From assembly GCF_001625215.2 (NCBI RefSeq), contig NC_030388.2, positions 22,618,558 to 22,682,557 of the forward strand: a stretch of DNA of 64,000 nucleotides. Reading direction: 5' to 3'. Both the position numbers and the translations under genes were made by a program. Under the pieces are notes generated by a model. It was not told where the DNA came from and did no database searches. It saw nothing but the letters and a program-made list of their open reading frames with translations. The first letter of the stretch is position 1, and each line of letters starts with the position of its first letter. This DNA comes from Daucus carota subsp. sativus (Eukaryota > Streptophyta > Magnoliopsida > Apiales > Apiaceae). This document shows positions 23,601 to 35,450 of the stretch, piece by piece.

Positions 23601-25197
23601 TGAAATATAATGTAGTAAATGGTTAATTTTGCCATTTGTTTTGTCTTTGCTTTTCTGTCTTTCGTGTTCCAATTCTTACCACCTTATTCTGAGTTCTTAT
23701 ATACAGTATATCTTATTGCTTGTTTCACCCATGTACTGTTTATTGCTTGGCTGAGACTAGGGGTGAATAATCATCTTATCTTCTTAGTATTTGTTGTCTG
23801 TTTTGAAATTACAAATTGATTACCAGTACTGAAAGCTACTTTTTCACCTCCCTTTACTTTACATGGTAAATTATTTATCTATGGTCAAAATGGTATCACC
23901 CTTTTATTTCTTAAGTATCTTTTTGCACATTAAAGATATATTAATAAAAAGTTTGAGTTTCAGTTGAAACTCTGATTGGAGTAATCTATGTGGGTGAGGT
24001 AACAAGGCAGATAATAGTTGTAAAGTGTTAAACACACTGTTCACAAAGTTTAAAACTTTCATAGCATGAAGCTTAAAGCTAATCACCGTTGCTATCCGAG
24101 GTACAATTTTAGAGATTTGAGACAATGTAGGCCTGTAGGGCTCAATTTTATATCTACCACTTAATTTACTATAATTAAAGTATGTACTAGCCATGTGATT
24201 AGCTATTACTTATCTACCAACTTTTAACATTTTAAAGTCCTGGTTATCTTCTTAGTCCTGGTTTGTCCGATTTTTGGCCCTGGTTTGGTGTTTATCAAGG
24301 CAAAGCCTTGAATTTGATAATACTAGTACCTTGTTTGGGATACAAGATTCTGATTAACAAAAAACATATAATTGCTATATTTACAGTATCATATGTATGT
24401 ACCTGAAACTCTCACAGTTAACCCAAGGGTCATGTGTTCATATCTGAAATTCCTCTACCGCTGTTGCGATTCCGATGATGATTCCAAAATAATCCCTACC
24501 CTAACTGCTTCCCCAACATCACAGTTTTCAGTTACTGTCCATTCAACTCGTGTCACCAATTTTCATCCCAATATTAACATTTTTATACTCTGGAACTCAC
24601 TGCAAAGGATTGAAGCAGTGGAGTTCCTAAATAACATTAGATCTGTAGCAGTTCCTCAGACATATGTCATTTCTAAAAAGCGATATGTTGTAATATTGTG
24701 AAACCTGATTATTTGTAAACCATATACTCGAAAGACAATGTAATGGGACTCAAACAGATTGGTAAGTTTTGAGATTTATTCTTTCGGTATATAAAATTAA
24801 TATCAACATTGAAGGAAAATTTATTCATGAAGTCACAAGGTAAAATACGTTCAAGCTGGAAAAAACAATCATGCGTCTGGCGTAAAAATGAAATCAGACC
24901 AATTTTCCAATGGATTCTTACTTGGGATACTAGGATGACATTGTTCAGTATGCTTACTCCTGGTAGCGAAATTAAGACTTTCATGCAAAAGAGTTTTATT
25001 CATCCCGTATTGACATTACAAAAGGACCCTTGTAGAGATGGCAGAAAAAACCGATCCGAATGGATACTCGACCGTTTCGACCCGAATGGATATTACCGAA
25101 CCCGATATTTTGGATTTGGATTTGGATACTAGGTTTTCCTTATCGAAACCCGACCCGAAATCCAAACCCGATCCAAACCCGAAGCCCCAAAAAAAAT

Positions 25198-25238
<41 letters not shown>

Positions 25239-27425
25239 ATGTATACTAATATACTTTTTTTCAATTTTAAATCTACTAAATTTTGTTTATATATATATAG
25301 GTAGAGTGTGAATGTGTATATTCTTGGGTTATAGTGACTTTTTTTGTTTAACTAATGAGTTACTTTAAAATTTCATACTCCATATAGCGAAGATTTGTGT
25401 TTAGAAATTATTAAATACTGTTCAAGATTTTATTAATGTGTAATAATTTATTATTAAAGTAGTTTAGTTTTAAATATAATGAAATTTAAGGGCGAAAAAT
25501 CAAAAATAATATTTTTACAATATTATATAAATTTCGGGATTCAGGTTTTGGATAAACCCGAACAAACCCGAACCCAATCCGAAACCAATCCGACCCGTTG
25601 CCATCTCTAGACCCTTAGTATGTAAATAAATAGATTTTAGTCGAATCAGTAAAGGTTAAGTTATTGATACCACTTTCTTGATCTGAAAACTTTTCTGCTA
25701 TGTGTATCTCTCCGCAGCTCATGTACTTACATAGACAGCAACGGAAGTACCCATGAAGTAGATTTGGAGACAATTAGAAAAACTAAAGCAGACGCTCTAT
25801 GTAAGTTCATAAAATTCTTGTCTTCCCTCCCCCCATCTAAGCGAGTCACTCATGAGCAGTAATACCGTGTGTGTGTGTGTGTGTGTGTGTAATAGTTGCT
25901 GGTAACTATAATATTTTAGTTTAATCCTTCTTAGTCCTTACGCTACGAAATTGTCTTCTGTAGCACCTTTCTCTATGAGTTTAATCGATGGAATTAATCA
26001 AAGTGAAGCAAGGAGGAGAGCACTGATCTTTTTCTGCATCACATATTTAAATAAGAATGTCAAGGTAAGTCATTAATCATCAAATTTCTGTGAACACCAA
26101 GGAACCATGTATAGTATGCAGTGAGATATAGGAGAAATCAAATAGGGCTTACTTAAGGCTTTTCTCTGCACATTTGAGTAAATAATACTTCCTCCACTTT
26201 CGATGAATTGATATATGAAGTTTGGAAACAATGAGAAATTGGTTTGCTGATATTATAATAATTTAGAAAATTCACTAATTAAAAAAGCATGAGTTTTGTA
26301 GTTCATGTGTATACAGACAACTGGAAACTTGGGTAAAAGCCGCTAAATAATCTTTACATTTTATTTCTGGAGAGAATAAGTTGAGATAAATGATAATTTG
26401 TGTGGTTAGTCAATAAGTCAGATAGTTGTAGTAACTGATAACTCTAATATGAACACATATTTACATATTCTACGGCAAGGTTGCTATCTTAATGGGAATG
26501 AGGATACTAATATGTGTTCAAAGGCGTAGCTTGTGACTCACTCGAGTCTAGCAGAATCAAATAAGAATTTCAAATAAATGAACTTGAGCCATATCTGATT
26601 GAGGCAAAACAAAAATTAATTGGAATCTGAGCGAGTTATATGAATTCGAGTAGAATCTGACAATGTAAGTATTCGTAGGCATTTTATTTGGTTTCACCCC
26701 TCTCCTAGTAATTAATATGTGTGGAATATTAAAAATTTGGTGCGTTCACTTGCCTAAATAAATTGAGGTTTGAGGTTGTAATTTGAACACTTTACTTGCT
26801 GGAAAATAAATATTGGAAAATATTACTAGTTCTACTTTGAATCACATGATAACAGACTTGTACCTGTACTGTAATTTATGTAGTAAAATAATAAATTGTG
26901 GCAACATATACTTCCTAGAAGGCTGAAACTTATTGTAAATTCTAGCACTGATAATTTGTAATCCATCATGCAAGCTACAGAGAACTAAAATGTTATACTA
27001 TTATCTCTGATGGAATATACTTGATCGACCATGAACTTTCACGTTCTAGTTCAAAGCTATGTGATGTTAAGTGCATTGCTAAAGTCTTGGACTATCAATC
27101 CATAATAAACTATTGTCAGCAGTTTCCTAGAACCTGTTATTCTTTCACCCAAGTTCTTTCCCTTGTATCATACGGATTCCTTCTTCAAGTAACCTTTACG
27201 TTTCCTGAACAGGACGCGTTAATGCTCTCTGCCGATAGGAAAGGCTTTGACGTTCTAGGCAAGACTCTTGGGCCAGTGATGAATGATGGTTCCCGTCAGT
27301 ACCTGTGGGAAGAACTCAGATTTGAGCTCAATGAAGAAGCAAAAGATATTGAATCATTCTGTCAACAGCTTGTCTCAATGGAAGTGGAGGCCCTTAAAAC
27401 TGTCTCCAAGTTCAGTGGTATATGA
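17700..27425 (+). CDS. Split-barrel (FMN-binding / PNPOx-like) family protein
   Basis: Nine exons read from GT/AG sites: 17,700-17,744; 17,853-17,914; 17,987-18,077; 19,852-19,938; 20,338-20,391; 21,313-21,497; 25,718-25,800; 25,964-26,064; 27,213-27,425. They join in frame to 306 codons plus a stop; an in-frame TGA just upstream of the ATG fixes the start. Residues about 15-115 (TSNWQGNLNTI, EIYTSKVNYFI, PYLWVPEEDLHNV, TIIDERGSFAVATPFPGP, RVALMGDIVPL) follow the strand order of a pyridoxamine-phosphate-oxidase-like split barrel. The C-terminal about 100 residues (TYIDSNGSTHEVD, INQSEARRRALIFF, MLSADRKGFDVLGK) resemble the companion domain seen in plant GluTR-binding-type proteins. No clear transit peptide is encoded, so the location is uncertain. 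Cofactor binding is inferred from the fold only. Intron 3 (1.8 kb) and intron 6 (4.2 kb) hold transposons. An alternative exon 3 donor lies 3 bases upstream. Confidence 0.85.
18531..18897. repeat. Palindromic foldback element in intron 3 of the split-barrel gene
   Basis: The left arm starts AGAGTAAACCTCAGAGTTGT; the reversed right arm starts AGAGTAAACTTCAAAATTGT. The two stay similar through GGCCAAAGTTTACA, GATTTTCAAAA.GTTGGC, CTCAAAAAGATGGCCAAACT and a GTGGCTC(T/C)CGTTAA block, so the arms cover most of the 367 bp. A shorter internal GGCTCCCGTTAA inverted pair gives a second hairpin. It is non-coding. A related, truncated copy is at 35,832-36,065. Confidence 0.8.
21835..23285. repeat. Older repeat in intron 6, split by a hAT element
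   Basis: Sequence on both sides of the hAT insertion carries CTCTAA/CTCTATAA-type words (for example CCTAT..CTCTCTAAATTGATAAGAGG on the left and AACCTCTCTTAAGTGATAAA on the right). This pattern is common in plant DNA-transposon ends with repeated CTCTTAA..GATAA motifs. The terminal match is weak, so the boundaries are approximate and the element is not classified. Confidence 0.35.
22228..23052. mobile_element. hAT non-autonomous element with CGACTAGTCG arrays
   Basis: It starts CATGGTTGTCATGTCGG and ends, reversed, CATGGTTGTCACGTCGG. It is flanked by a perfect 8-bp duplication CCCGGAAG (22,220-22,227 and 23,053-23,060), diagnostic of hAT insertion. Just inside each end are clustered copies of GTCGACTAGTCG-type words, many on the left (22,243-22,392) and fewer on the right (22,962-23,035). 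The interior is AT-rich without a transposase. It lies in intron 6 of the split-barrel gene. Confidence 0.9.
25033..25609. mobile_element. hAT non-autonomous element (TAGAGATGGCA ends)
   Basis: The left end is TAGAGATGGCAG; the reversed right end is TAGAGATGGCAA. The flanks are GACCCTTG (25,025-25,032) and GACCCTTA (25,610-25,617), an 8-bp duplication with one change. Inside are many AACCCGA / TCGGG words near both ends and a (TA)n then (GT)n run at about 25,200-25,240. No coding. It sits in intron 6 about 100 bp before exon 7. Confidence 0.85.
25867..25890. repeat. (GT)n microsatellite in intron 7
   Basis: Twelve GT units in the short intron between exons 7 and 8 of the split-barrel gene. 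Confidence 0.9.
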
Positions 27426-28483
27426 TGCGCATAGCCATATTCATACCAGTAGTGGCCTATGAGAATGAGACATGATGTCTGCAAAATTGAGGTAAGACTG
27501 GAGAATTAGATTAATTTTGCCAAAATAGTTGTATGCTTCTGTCTTTGTATACTACATTTATGATTGTGTTTTTTTGAAAAAAACTTCCGATCCTTGAAAT
27601 TTCTAATCAATTCGTCCAAGCCAGTTTTCTTAGGTTCAGCTCTCACAGATATACACGGTCATGGACCTTTGGATATATGATTTGGTGGAATTGGCTTGGG
27701 TTGTGAAACTGGTGTACCATAAATTTTACAGTTTAAGATTTTCTATTCACTTCATTGTGCTAAGTCTGCAAATTTGTCTGGTGGCTGCAATACTCCAGAG
27801 AGATTTACAAGTATAGGAAAGGATTCAAAGTGATGATCAGTACACAATAAAAGCTATGATCTTGTACCACTATTTTTTTAAAGCCGGATTTCAACACAAT
27901 ATCATATTCTCATGCATGATTCGTAAATACGCAGTAATATGTATAATTTCGAGTAAAATGCATGACTGCTATTGGGTTGGCTTCGGAACTTAAAACTTGT
28001 CAGTTCTGTGCAGAAATATCATTTTGAACAATGCATGTAACAAAGATTTGTCCTCGCTTGTTCAAAATGTTGTTTTTTATTTGAAATTAGTTAAAATCCA
28101 TATATTTTTTTGTATTTCGTGTTCCCGTGTCACGTGTCAAATCGTCGGGTCTAGAAATAAGTCATGCGACATAAACCCTCAAAGAAAGACTTCAAGACTA
28201 TAAAGTCCGTTAACCACAAGAAATGGATTACTATCAAATATAGAAAAAAATGGGGGTTTACTATGAGCAAACTCGTGCGTTTACCAGCTTCTTTTATACA
28301 TATAAGAGCCAGGCAAGAAATGAAGAAGATGAATGGGGAGACCATTCAGAAGTGACGTGGCACGTGAAGAAAAGCAGTAGGAGACTACCAAGTCCGACCA
28401 TAAGCATCTTCTGCTTGCGGTAGAGCCTCCTCAGCTCAAACTATATACTTTATATATCTTACTTTATCATATGTGTCCAGTGG
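27426..28483. other. 3' flank of the split-barrel gene; nothing coding supported
   Basis: The proximal part is likely 3' UTR. Overlapping short frames at 28,151-28,355 on both strands have no recognisable similarity. A CACGTG G-box word occurs near 28,132, with no gene clearly placed to use it. Confidence 0.3.
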
Positions 28484-28690
28484 TGATATCAGACACGACT
28501 CGAACCCGACCCGAACTTGTAACCCATTTACTGAAACAAAACTCGAAAGTGACTCGAAAATTACCTTCAATTTTCGAAATTTTCAATTTTCAGTTTTATT
28601 TAATTTTAGATGATTTTACCTTGACCCGAAATCGACCTAATTGCTGACATGAACACGACTCGTTATCCGAAATTGCCACCCTTGCCTCTA
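28484..28690. mobile_element. Short hAT-like relic rich in CCGA words
   Basis: The left end GTGGTGATATCAGACACGAC and the reversed right end GGGTGGCAATTTCGGATAAC share the GGTGG.(A/T)AT core. The interior repeats ACCCGA/ACTCGA words at both ends like the 25,033 element. No clean target duplication could be assigned. Confidence 0.4.
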
Positions 28691-29432
28691 GTAAAGTTCA
28701 TACTGCCCCATAATTTCGTTGTTATTTTATTTTCCGCAAGGCTCATGTAAATTGTTTCTGATGACCCCCCGCCCCGCCCCACATTTCTTGTTCATGAATG
28801 TAGATGTATTGCCGGTGGCAAAATCGACCAGGAGATTCCAGCCTAATGTTTGTACAATTTGACTTTATTATTTAAGTAGTTTTTATGGTCTTGATTCAGT
28901 TATAAGGATTTTATGGTAATGTATTTCTTCTCGATTGTTCAAAAAAATAGTTGTAATACTATAATATGTATGAGTAATGTTAAGTACATCAAAATCTTTT
29001 CCCAAATTTAATAATATTTTCGCAATATGTGAAATAATAATATTTAAATTTGCGGGACGAGATTGGAATTAAGATGAACATGATCACAACATCCAGCAGT
29101 CCCTTATTGCAGCTCGATCTTTAAAAATTCCGTGCCTTGTAAGAGTGAGATTCTCTCCCAAACACGTCACATTCAGATCTCTTTGTAGCAAAAGCATAAA
29201 TCACGAACATCAAGCTCATAGCAAAATGTTGTGGAGCCTTACATAATATATATATTCATGCATATGTTCGTTTGCATGTGTATCATGTCTTGAGGGTCGC
29301 ATCAGTCGGCTGCACATATTTTCATCCCCTTTCGTCACCGGAAAACTTGGAGCTTCATAGTTGAGACCTGAATGTGTTTTCAAATTTTGGTCACGACTAG
29401 GGTACTCCTGTGTTTAGAATTTTAAATAAAGT

Positions 29433-30060
29433 GATGTGACACTTTTTATGTTTAGACGCTTTTTTGATTTGGTCTCAAACAATTGTTTTCTGCAGTATGC
29501 ATTTTAAAGTTCGAAAAACGCTTCGCTTTGCACCCCATGACCATTCTCCGTTTAATTGACCGTTAAAGTTAACAGATTTCAGATTTTCATCAGATTTTCA
29601 TTTTGCACCCACAAGTATAATTTTTTTTCATGAGCATTTTGATTTTTTTTTCATGAATCAAAAATTTGTTTATCATTTTCGTCTGCTAGGATATTAATAA
29701 TCCAAATTATCCGAAACTTAATGTGGAAAACGATACATGCAGATGGATAAGCCCTCTATACTCGGGGATGCTGCCCTATTGTTCTTATCGTAAGATGAAA
29801 AACAATCAACATCACCGCAAATGACAAGAACATTTTGCATTCATGAAAAAAATATATTTCAAAATACTCATAAAAAAATTAAAATTGTGGGGTGCAAAGT
29901 GAAAACCTGAAATATGTTAACTTTAACGGTCAATTAAACGGAGAGTGGTCAAAAAAGTGCAAAGCGAAACGGTTTTCAAATTTTAGGGTGCATACTACCA
30001 AAAAATTTGTTTGAGACAAAATCAAAAATGCGTTTAAATATAAGGAATGCAAAGTGTCAA
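29433..30060. repeat. Long-inverted-repeat (foldback) element
   Basis: The left arm runs GTGACACTTTTTATGTTTAG, TTTGGTCTCAAACAA, AGTATGCA, then TTCGCTTTGCACCCCATGAC and CGTTTAATTGACCGTTAAAG. The right arm repeats these blocks in reverse order and orientation up to about 30,060. The arms are roughly 200 bp with a central unique region of about 220 bp (29,690-29,830 is the least symmetric part). Non-coding. The GACCGTTAAAGTTAAC block resembles the arm of the palindrome at 58,431-59,243. Confidence 0.8.
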
Positions 30061-30236
30061 TCACTCTTTTAAATATATAAATGAAATTTAGAGAGCTAGC
30101 TAGGCTGTATATGAACTTAAATGTAAACCCGATTCATTCGTTTTCATGTCTTAACTAGGAAAATTTAAAGTGCATGAGTATCAACTTATAAACCCCATCC
30201 ATTTATATATATAGTCTTTCTCTGTGTCCTAATTTA

Positions 30237-30500
30237 TTAGAAAAATCTAGTGCATATTTGGCATAGTCTGCTTCTAACTTTTTTCAATAAGAAACCTGCT
30301 TCTACTTTCCATCACCCGTTTGTGTAAAAAATCAGAAGCACTTATAAAAAACTAAGAATACTAACTTTTGTTTCGGACTTCTACTTCTTTCCAAAATAGT
30401 TTAATCATTTATAAGTCTTAATTTACTTCTCACTTATAATCCACTTCTTTATTTTAAGTAAGTAAGAAGCATTTTTTTTAAATTTATCCAAGCGGGCTTA
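30237..30500. mobile_element. hAT-like MITE relic (CTTCTACTT/AAGAAGC type)
   Basis: Contains CAGAAGCACTTATAAAAAAC, TAAGAATACTAACTTTTGTT and AAGCGGGCTTAC in the same order as the copy at 59,490-59,735. The left end GCATATTTGGCATAG and the right end CAAGCGGGC are weakly paired. Non-coding. Confidence 0.5.
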
Positions 30501-31016
30501 CTCTAGTTCCCCCACCCCAGAGATCGACAGATCAACTTTCTCAAATGTTATACTCTAACATTGCGTTAACTTAGATGGAATAAAATGGAAAGAGAATGTA
30601 ATGAAATTTATGCTGGGGTAATCGAAAAAAAGTCTATAAGATCAATTTCTTCTATCATTACATTCCAAAATATTTAAATAAGAAATTTCATGTGTTTTAG
30701 AAGGAATGCTCATTTCACTTCTTCACTATAATTTTTTATTAATAGAAAATTAAACTTACCTATATTTAGTTAATTACTACATTCTCCTTCTTTTCTTTTT
30801 CTTCATAATACTTCTTTGATGTTTCTCATATTTCATTTCATCCAAGTTCATTTCATCCAAGTGAATACAACCTAACTGTGCTGTGATCATTACAACTTTA
30901 ATCCCTATCATATATAATGTTATATGTGTGACCACTACAACTTTTGGTAACCGTATAAAATCACATAAGAAATCTTCCTCAAAACCCTAACAAAATTTAT
31001 AACTAAAGTGAGAGTG

Positions 31017-31031
31017 GGCTATATATATAGG
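31017..31031 (+). promoter_or_regulatory. Probable TATA box of the Dof gene
   Basis: GGCTATATATATAGG lies about 165 bases before the Dof start codon. It is followed by a CT-rich leader (CTTTCTCTCTCTC, about 31,098-31,110), a common plant core-promoter layout. Confidence 0.6.
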
Positions 31032-31193
31032 TAGCCATCAAGAAATAAATAAACAGACACACACTTCTTCCTTTATCTTTTCATCCTCCACTTCTTGCTT
31101 TCTCTCTCTCAGCTTTAGTGACGCAAATTTCCACCATAAACCACCCAAACTTTATCAAAAGAAAGAAAAGAAAGATTAAAAGATCAAAGCACT

Positions 31194-32370
31194 ATGGTTT
31201 TCTCATCTGTTCCAGCCTTTCAAGTACTGGATCCTCTCAATTGGCAATACCAAGTAAGTTTTTACATTTATCTCTTCATCATGATTAACTTTATATCTAC
31301 TTCTTGGAAAAATTTGGAATCTAGTAGCTAGTTGTAAGATGTGTATATACTCTTAGACATGTTACAAGAAAGAATTCCGCACTTTCACATGGACTTTTGA
31401 CACCAAATTTGTCGGATTGACTTTAAATTTAAGTATGATATATATATATACAGAGAAGTGCTCAAATACAAACTATAATCGATTGGTTTTGGCTTTAAAT
31501 TTACAGCCACCAGGAGGATCAGTATCGGATAACAATAACGATGATAGCAATCACAACCACCTCACACTACCACCTATGCCTCCGTCTCACGGCCTTCCAA
31601 TCGGGCCTAATTCAATGGCAGAGAGACCTAAGTTAACAAAGCTTCCACCTCAAGAAACAGCCTATAAATGCCCGCGTTGTGCATCCACCAACACGAAATT
31701 TTGCTACTACAACAACTACAGTCTCTCACAGCCAAGGCACTTTTGCAAGGCCTGTCGTCGCTATTGGACTAGGGGCGGTGCACTGAGAAATGTACCTGTC
31801 GGTGGTGGCTTCCGGAGGAACAAGAAAAGTAAAAGAATTAGGTCAAAGTCTCCGATTACATGTAATAGCTCAGCAAGTGGAGTTTCTTCTGGTAGCTGTA
31901 CCACGAACAATATTTTAGGTCATTCAGCCCCTTCAATTTTACCACAATTTCCTTTGTTGCCCTCGATGAAATTCACTGAGATTCTTGGAGCTGAGGATAT
32001 TAACAGCTTGATTTTCCGGGGAATTCAGTCCCCAGCTGCCGCGTCTGGTGAGTATAGTGATCAATGGAGATTGCAGAAATCCGCTGTTGCGCCTGGAGTA
32101 CTGGAACCATTATCAACAGGAGTGACGTATCAGTTTCGAGGTGAAGGTCTAGGGGAAGCTACCACCAGTCAGCATGATTTTAAGACAGCAGACTATTCTA
32201 GTGGCCCTTCTCAAGCTGAGTTGATAAAATTTGGAGAAGATCAAGGATTCATGAGTTTGCCGAAGAACGTTTTGGATTTTCCGGGGAATGAACAACAAGA
32301 GTATTGGAGTTCTGTCTATGCATGGAATGAGCCAAATGGTTTAAATCCTTCTACAGGTCATCTCTTGTGA
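31194..32370 (+). CDS. Dof zinc-finger transcription factor, PEAR/DOF2.4-DOF5.1 type
   Basis: Two exons, 31,194-31,253 and 31,507-32,370, join in phase 0 to a 307-residue protein. Exon 1 encodes the N-terminus [20 protein letters not shown], the conserved start of the DOF2.4/DOF5.1/DOF3.2 clade, and the early intron position is also typical. Residues about 71-128 are the Dof domain: CPRC (Cys75, Cys78), [19 protein letters not shown], then Cys100 and Cys103 (CX2CX21CX2C), [16 protein letters not shown] and a KK-S-KR basic end that may serve for nuclear import. Dof proteins bind AAAG-core DNA. PEAR-type members act in procambium and phloem development in Arabidopsis (family knowledge). The C-terminus is Ser/Gly-rich with WS.VYAWNE near the end. 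All four zinc ligands are intact. Confidence 0.95.
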
Positions 32371-33450
32371 TTTAAATAATTTTTTGTTTCCTTCGAAACC
32401 CTATTTTATCCAGCGCTGGACTATATATTATTTTTGTTTGATTAATCTCGTGTGTTTGATGTATATTGAATATAAATCTCTCTGCTATCTTATACATGAA
32501 GACTACCGTAATTTAAGAATTTGTACTCAGATCAAGGGTGAAAGAAGCATTGGCCGAGTGAATGAACGTGTTCTGTTATTTCTACGACTGAAAACCCTAA
32601 TGAAGAAGAATGGATTAGTATGTTTGTTTTGAATTTTGATATGTATTGATCTTCTCTATAAGAAAGATATTCTTGTGTAACTACAATTTAAGATCAACAT
32701 ATCAAGGGGATGAATATATGTTTATTTATATATAGTAGATAACCTTTGAGCACTGATAATTGGTTCCTGCATGCGTACTTTTATGTTGTGTCTGGTTAAA
32801 GTGAATGAATTAGGAGAAACGGAATGAAATTTTAAATATGTTATGGACAATATAATTGTTTATAATTTTCATTCCTTCCCCCATTCTATTCCTCCTTAGC
32901 TAGTAAGTACTTTTTACGAGTATAGGCTCGTAAAAATGTTTCATTTCCACAGATGTGTAGGCAGTTGCCAGTCACTCCCCATGCATGTTTGTTCAAGCAA
33001 ATATAGTAGTACGTCTAGTAGTCCTAGCTCGATGAGCATCAACTCATAAAGAACGTACTGATGAATTAAATTTTGTACTTCTCTCCCATGCCCTAAAACA
33101 ACCCTCTTTCTTGGACAGTTCAATTCCCAATGTTGAATAGTAAGATGATCACTTCAGATTCATCAGCTTTTTATGGTGGGAGATAGGTGTCGTCAAAGTG
33201 GAGTATTCGAGTAATTAATGAGGTTCGGCCATGCTTGAATACTACTCTACTCTCCCTTAATTTCCTTTCTCAAAGCTAGCTTCTGGTAATTATAAAGATC
33301 GACAATAAAAGCCTATTCTCCAGTACACGCACTCTCCTTTAGATTCAGCACTTCTGTGCAGGGTAATAACATAAATTGGGACCTCAATGTATCCCATGTT
33401 TTAGTGTTCGATTAATTTGCATTTTAGCTTTCCTAAGTGAGAACTGAGAA
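32371..33450. other. 3' flank of the Dof gene and spacer
   Basis: The first few hundred bases are plausible 3' UTR. An 82-codon frame at 32,384-32,632 has no recognised similarity. No repeat identified. Confidence 0.35.
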
Positions 33451-33618
33451 CCTCATATTCATCAAGTCGTAGGTAAATAATTTACAATACATCTCTTTTT
33501 GTGATACAATAGCGTTTCCATTCTTATTTACCTCAACCTCATATTCATCAAGTAGGTAAATAATCTACGATACATCCCTTTTTGTGATGCAATAGCGTTT
33601 CCATTCTTACTTACCTCA
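33451..33618. repeat. Tandem duplication, about 85 bp x 2
   Basis: CCTCATATTCATCAAGT.. through AATAGCGTTTCCATTCTTA.TTACCTCAA appears twice back to back (start about 33,451 and 33,537). The second copy lacks about 3 bases and has a few substitutions. Non-coding. Confidence 0.85.
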
Positions 33619-34701
33619 ATTCGACTATTCTCATACTCTTCATTCCATTTTCATTATCATCCGCCATCGGACAATGCCCTTAGTCTAGAGAAGCACATGA
33701 ATGTCAGTGTGATGGGAAATAATTTTGTAAGAATGATACAACAATGATCCATATATATGATTGAGACATAATTAAAGTGGTGGCAAAAGAGTAATACATA
33801 AAGAAGAGCCGCTGAGTGTAACAACTACAAATTATTTAGTAACAGAATCTGTACTTAAAGTTTGTTGGGGCTGCCAATTGCTTTTGTGATAACCAGGACA
33901 AGGCAAAGGCAAAGCAAAACCTCGCCCCCCTCCCCCTCTGTCAAAAAGCTTCTGCGCATATATTACACGCACGCACTCGCTTTCTATCAATGTGTGCATG
34001 ATTTGTGAAATAATTTAGCGATGGTTGTAGTGGTTGTGTCCATTTGCTGAAGATAAAAAAATGTGGGGCGCGACTGCCACACAATCACTTCCTACACCGT
34101 ATTTTTTATCTTTAAAAAACACGATACTTAATATGATTATCAGCGAATTCTATGAATATACCAGATATTGAGATTATATATCGAATATTATTTTTCAATG
34201 TCTTTTAATATTGAGTCTATTTTAAAAATAAGGGTGAGTGTACAAGTCCGGACATGTTTTGTATAAATATAATTCAGTCTCGGTTAGAAGAATTGAACAC
34301 ATATCGGAGCAAGAAAAAAAGATGTCAGCCTTATCGGATATAGGCTGATTAATTAAATGTATACATGATAGTTTTAAATCTTGCAGGTGATATAACATTA
34401 AATAAGAAAAATGGAGGACGGCGTATTAAAGTTGTTGAGTCTTGATCCATGGTTTAGAGAGTAAGTTCACTTTGAAAAAATCTTGACTTTGGTCTCATGG
34501 CTTACAGTGGGTCACTTCATTTTGAAGAATTTCATAGGCTATGTCGACTTCAATCTGAAGTGTTATGTCATTTTGGTTTGAAAAAAAGGCTCGTATCATT
34601 CGATGACAGAGAATTTCATGACAAAAGCGAGTATCATGTTTAGAAAATTATAGATCAAGATACTATTTAGTATTTACATATATATATATATATATTACAC
34701 T

Positions 34702-34776
<75 letters not shown>

Positions 34777-35362
34777 TATGATACTTTACTTGCGATAAGT
34801 CGGAGTTATCACGGAAACAGTTTCCCTACACTTTTATAATAAAGACATGGTTTTCGTATACATTTTACCCTTCCCACACCTTAATCTAAGTGGGATATAG
34901 TTTGTATGTTTAGTCTGGTTTAGTTTATCTTTCAGTAAATATAAACACATTTACGAGTTACGACTCATTCTTGATTTTTTTTTTTTTAAATTCGCTCACC
35001 TAATCCTAAAAAGAATTATCTATTAATTTACTGATTATATTTCGATTTAGCTAAAAATTCCTATTTATCCAATTTTTTTTAATAAATTCTAAATTAATAG
35101 ATCAATCGATTAATTTCGATACTAATTTTTACGAATAATTATATATGTTGTCACATCGGAGCTTTTATTTGTGTTGCATGTTCTGCTCCGCCCATACCAT
35201 GGTCGATGTACCCTCCTTACTTCTGATGATAAACATACTAATTAAATGTAGTGTATGTATGTTTCTCTTTTGCTAGCCTATTGTTTCTTTAAACATTCAA
35301 CCGGTAGTCATTCCAATTGTTCAATTTTAAGCAATAATAATTAAATTATTCGAGGACTCTCA
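33619..35362. other. Intergenic stretch with microsatellite
   Basis: No supported gene. A compound repeat lies at 34,676-34,774. A short open stretch beginning MEDGVLKLLSLDPWFRE at about 34,411 ends after 17 codons and is not supported as an exon. Confidence 0.3.
34676..34774. repeat. Compound (TA)n-(CA)n-(TA)n microsatellite
   Basis: About 20 bases of TA, about 30 of CA, then about 45 of TA. Likely length-polymorphic. Confidence 0.95.
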
Positions 35363-35450
35363 ACACTACAAAAAAAAAAGGACAAAATCGACCGGATAAA
35401 ATCGACTGCCTAAAAAAAATGTCAACTTAAAATCGACTGGCAGCAATCGG
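35363..35450. mobile_element. CACTA-type transposon terminus (truncated)
   Basis: CACTACAAAAAAAAAGGACA is the conserved end of En/Spm (CACTA) elements. It is followed by AAAATCGACCGG, AAAATCGACTG and AAAATCGACTGG, short sub-terminal repeats as expected for transposase-binding sites. No matching TAGTG terminus was found nearby, so only one end is present. Confidence 0.6.

Noticed and set aside
24372..24701. 109-codon frame in intron 6 of the split-barrel gene
   Set aside because: No family resemblance and lies inside an intron between well-fitting exons.
25016..25311. Overlapping frames on both strands rich in DPNPKP or FGFGSG
   Set aside because: They arise from the repeated ACCCGA words of the hAT element at 25,033-25,609.
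34411..34464. Short exon encoding MEDGVLKLLSLDPWFRE
   Set aside because: Preceded by a possible acceptor, but it stops after 17 codons and has no partner exon or recognised similarity.
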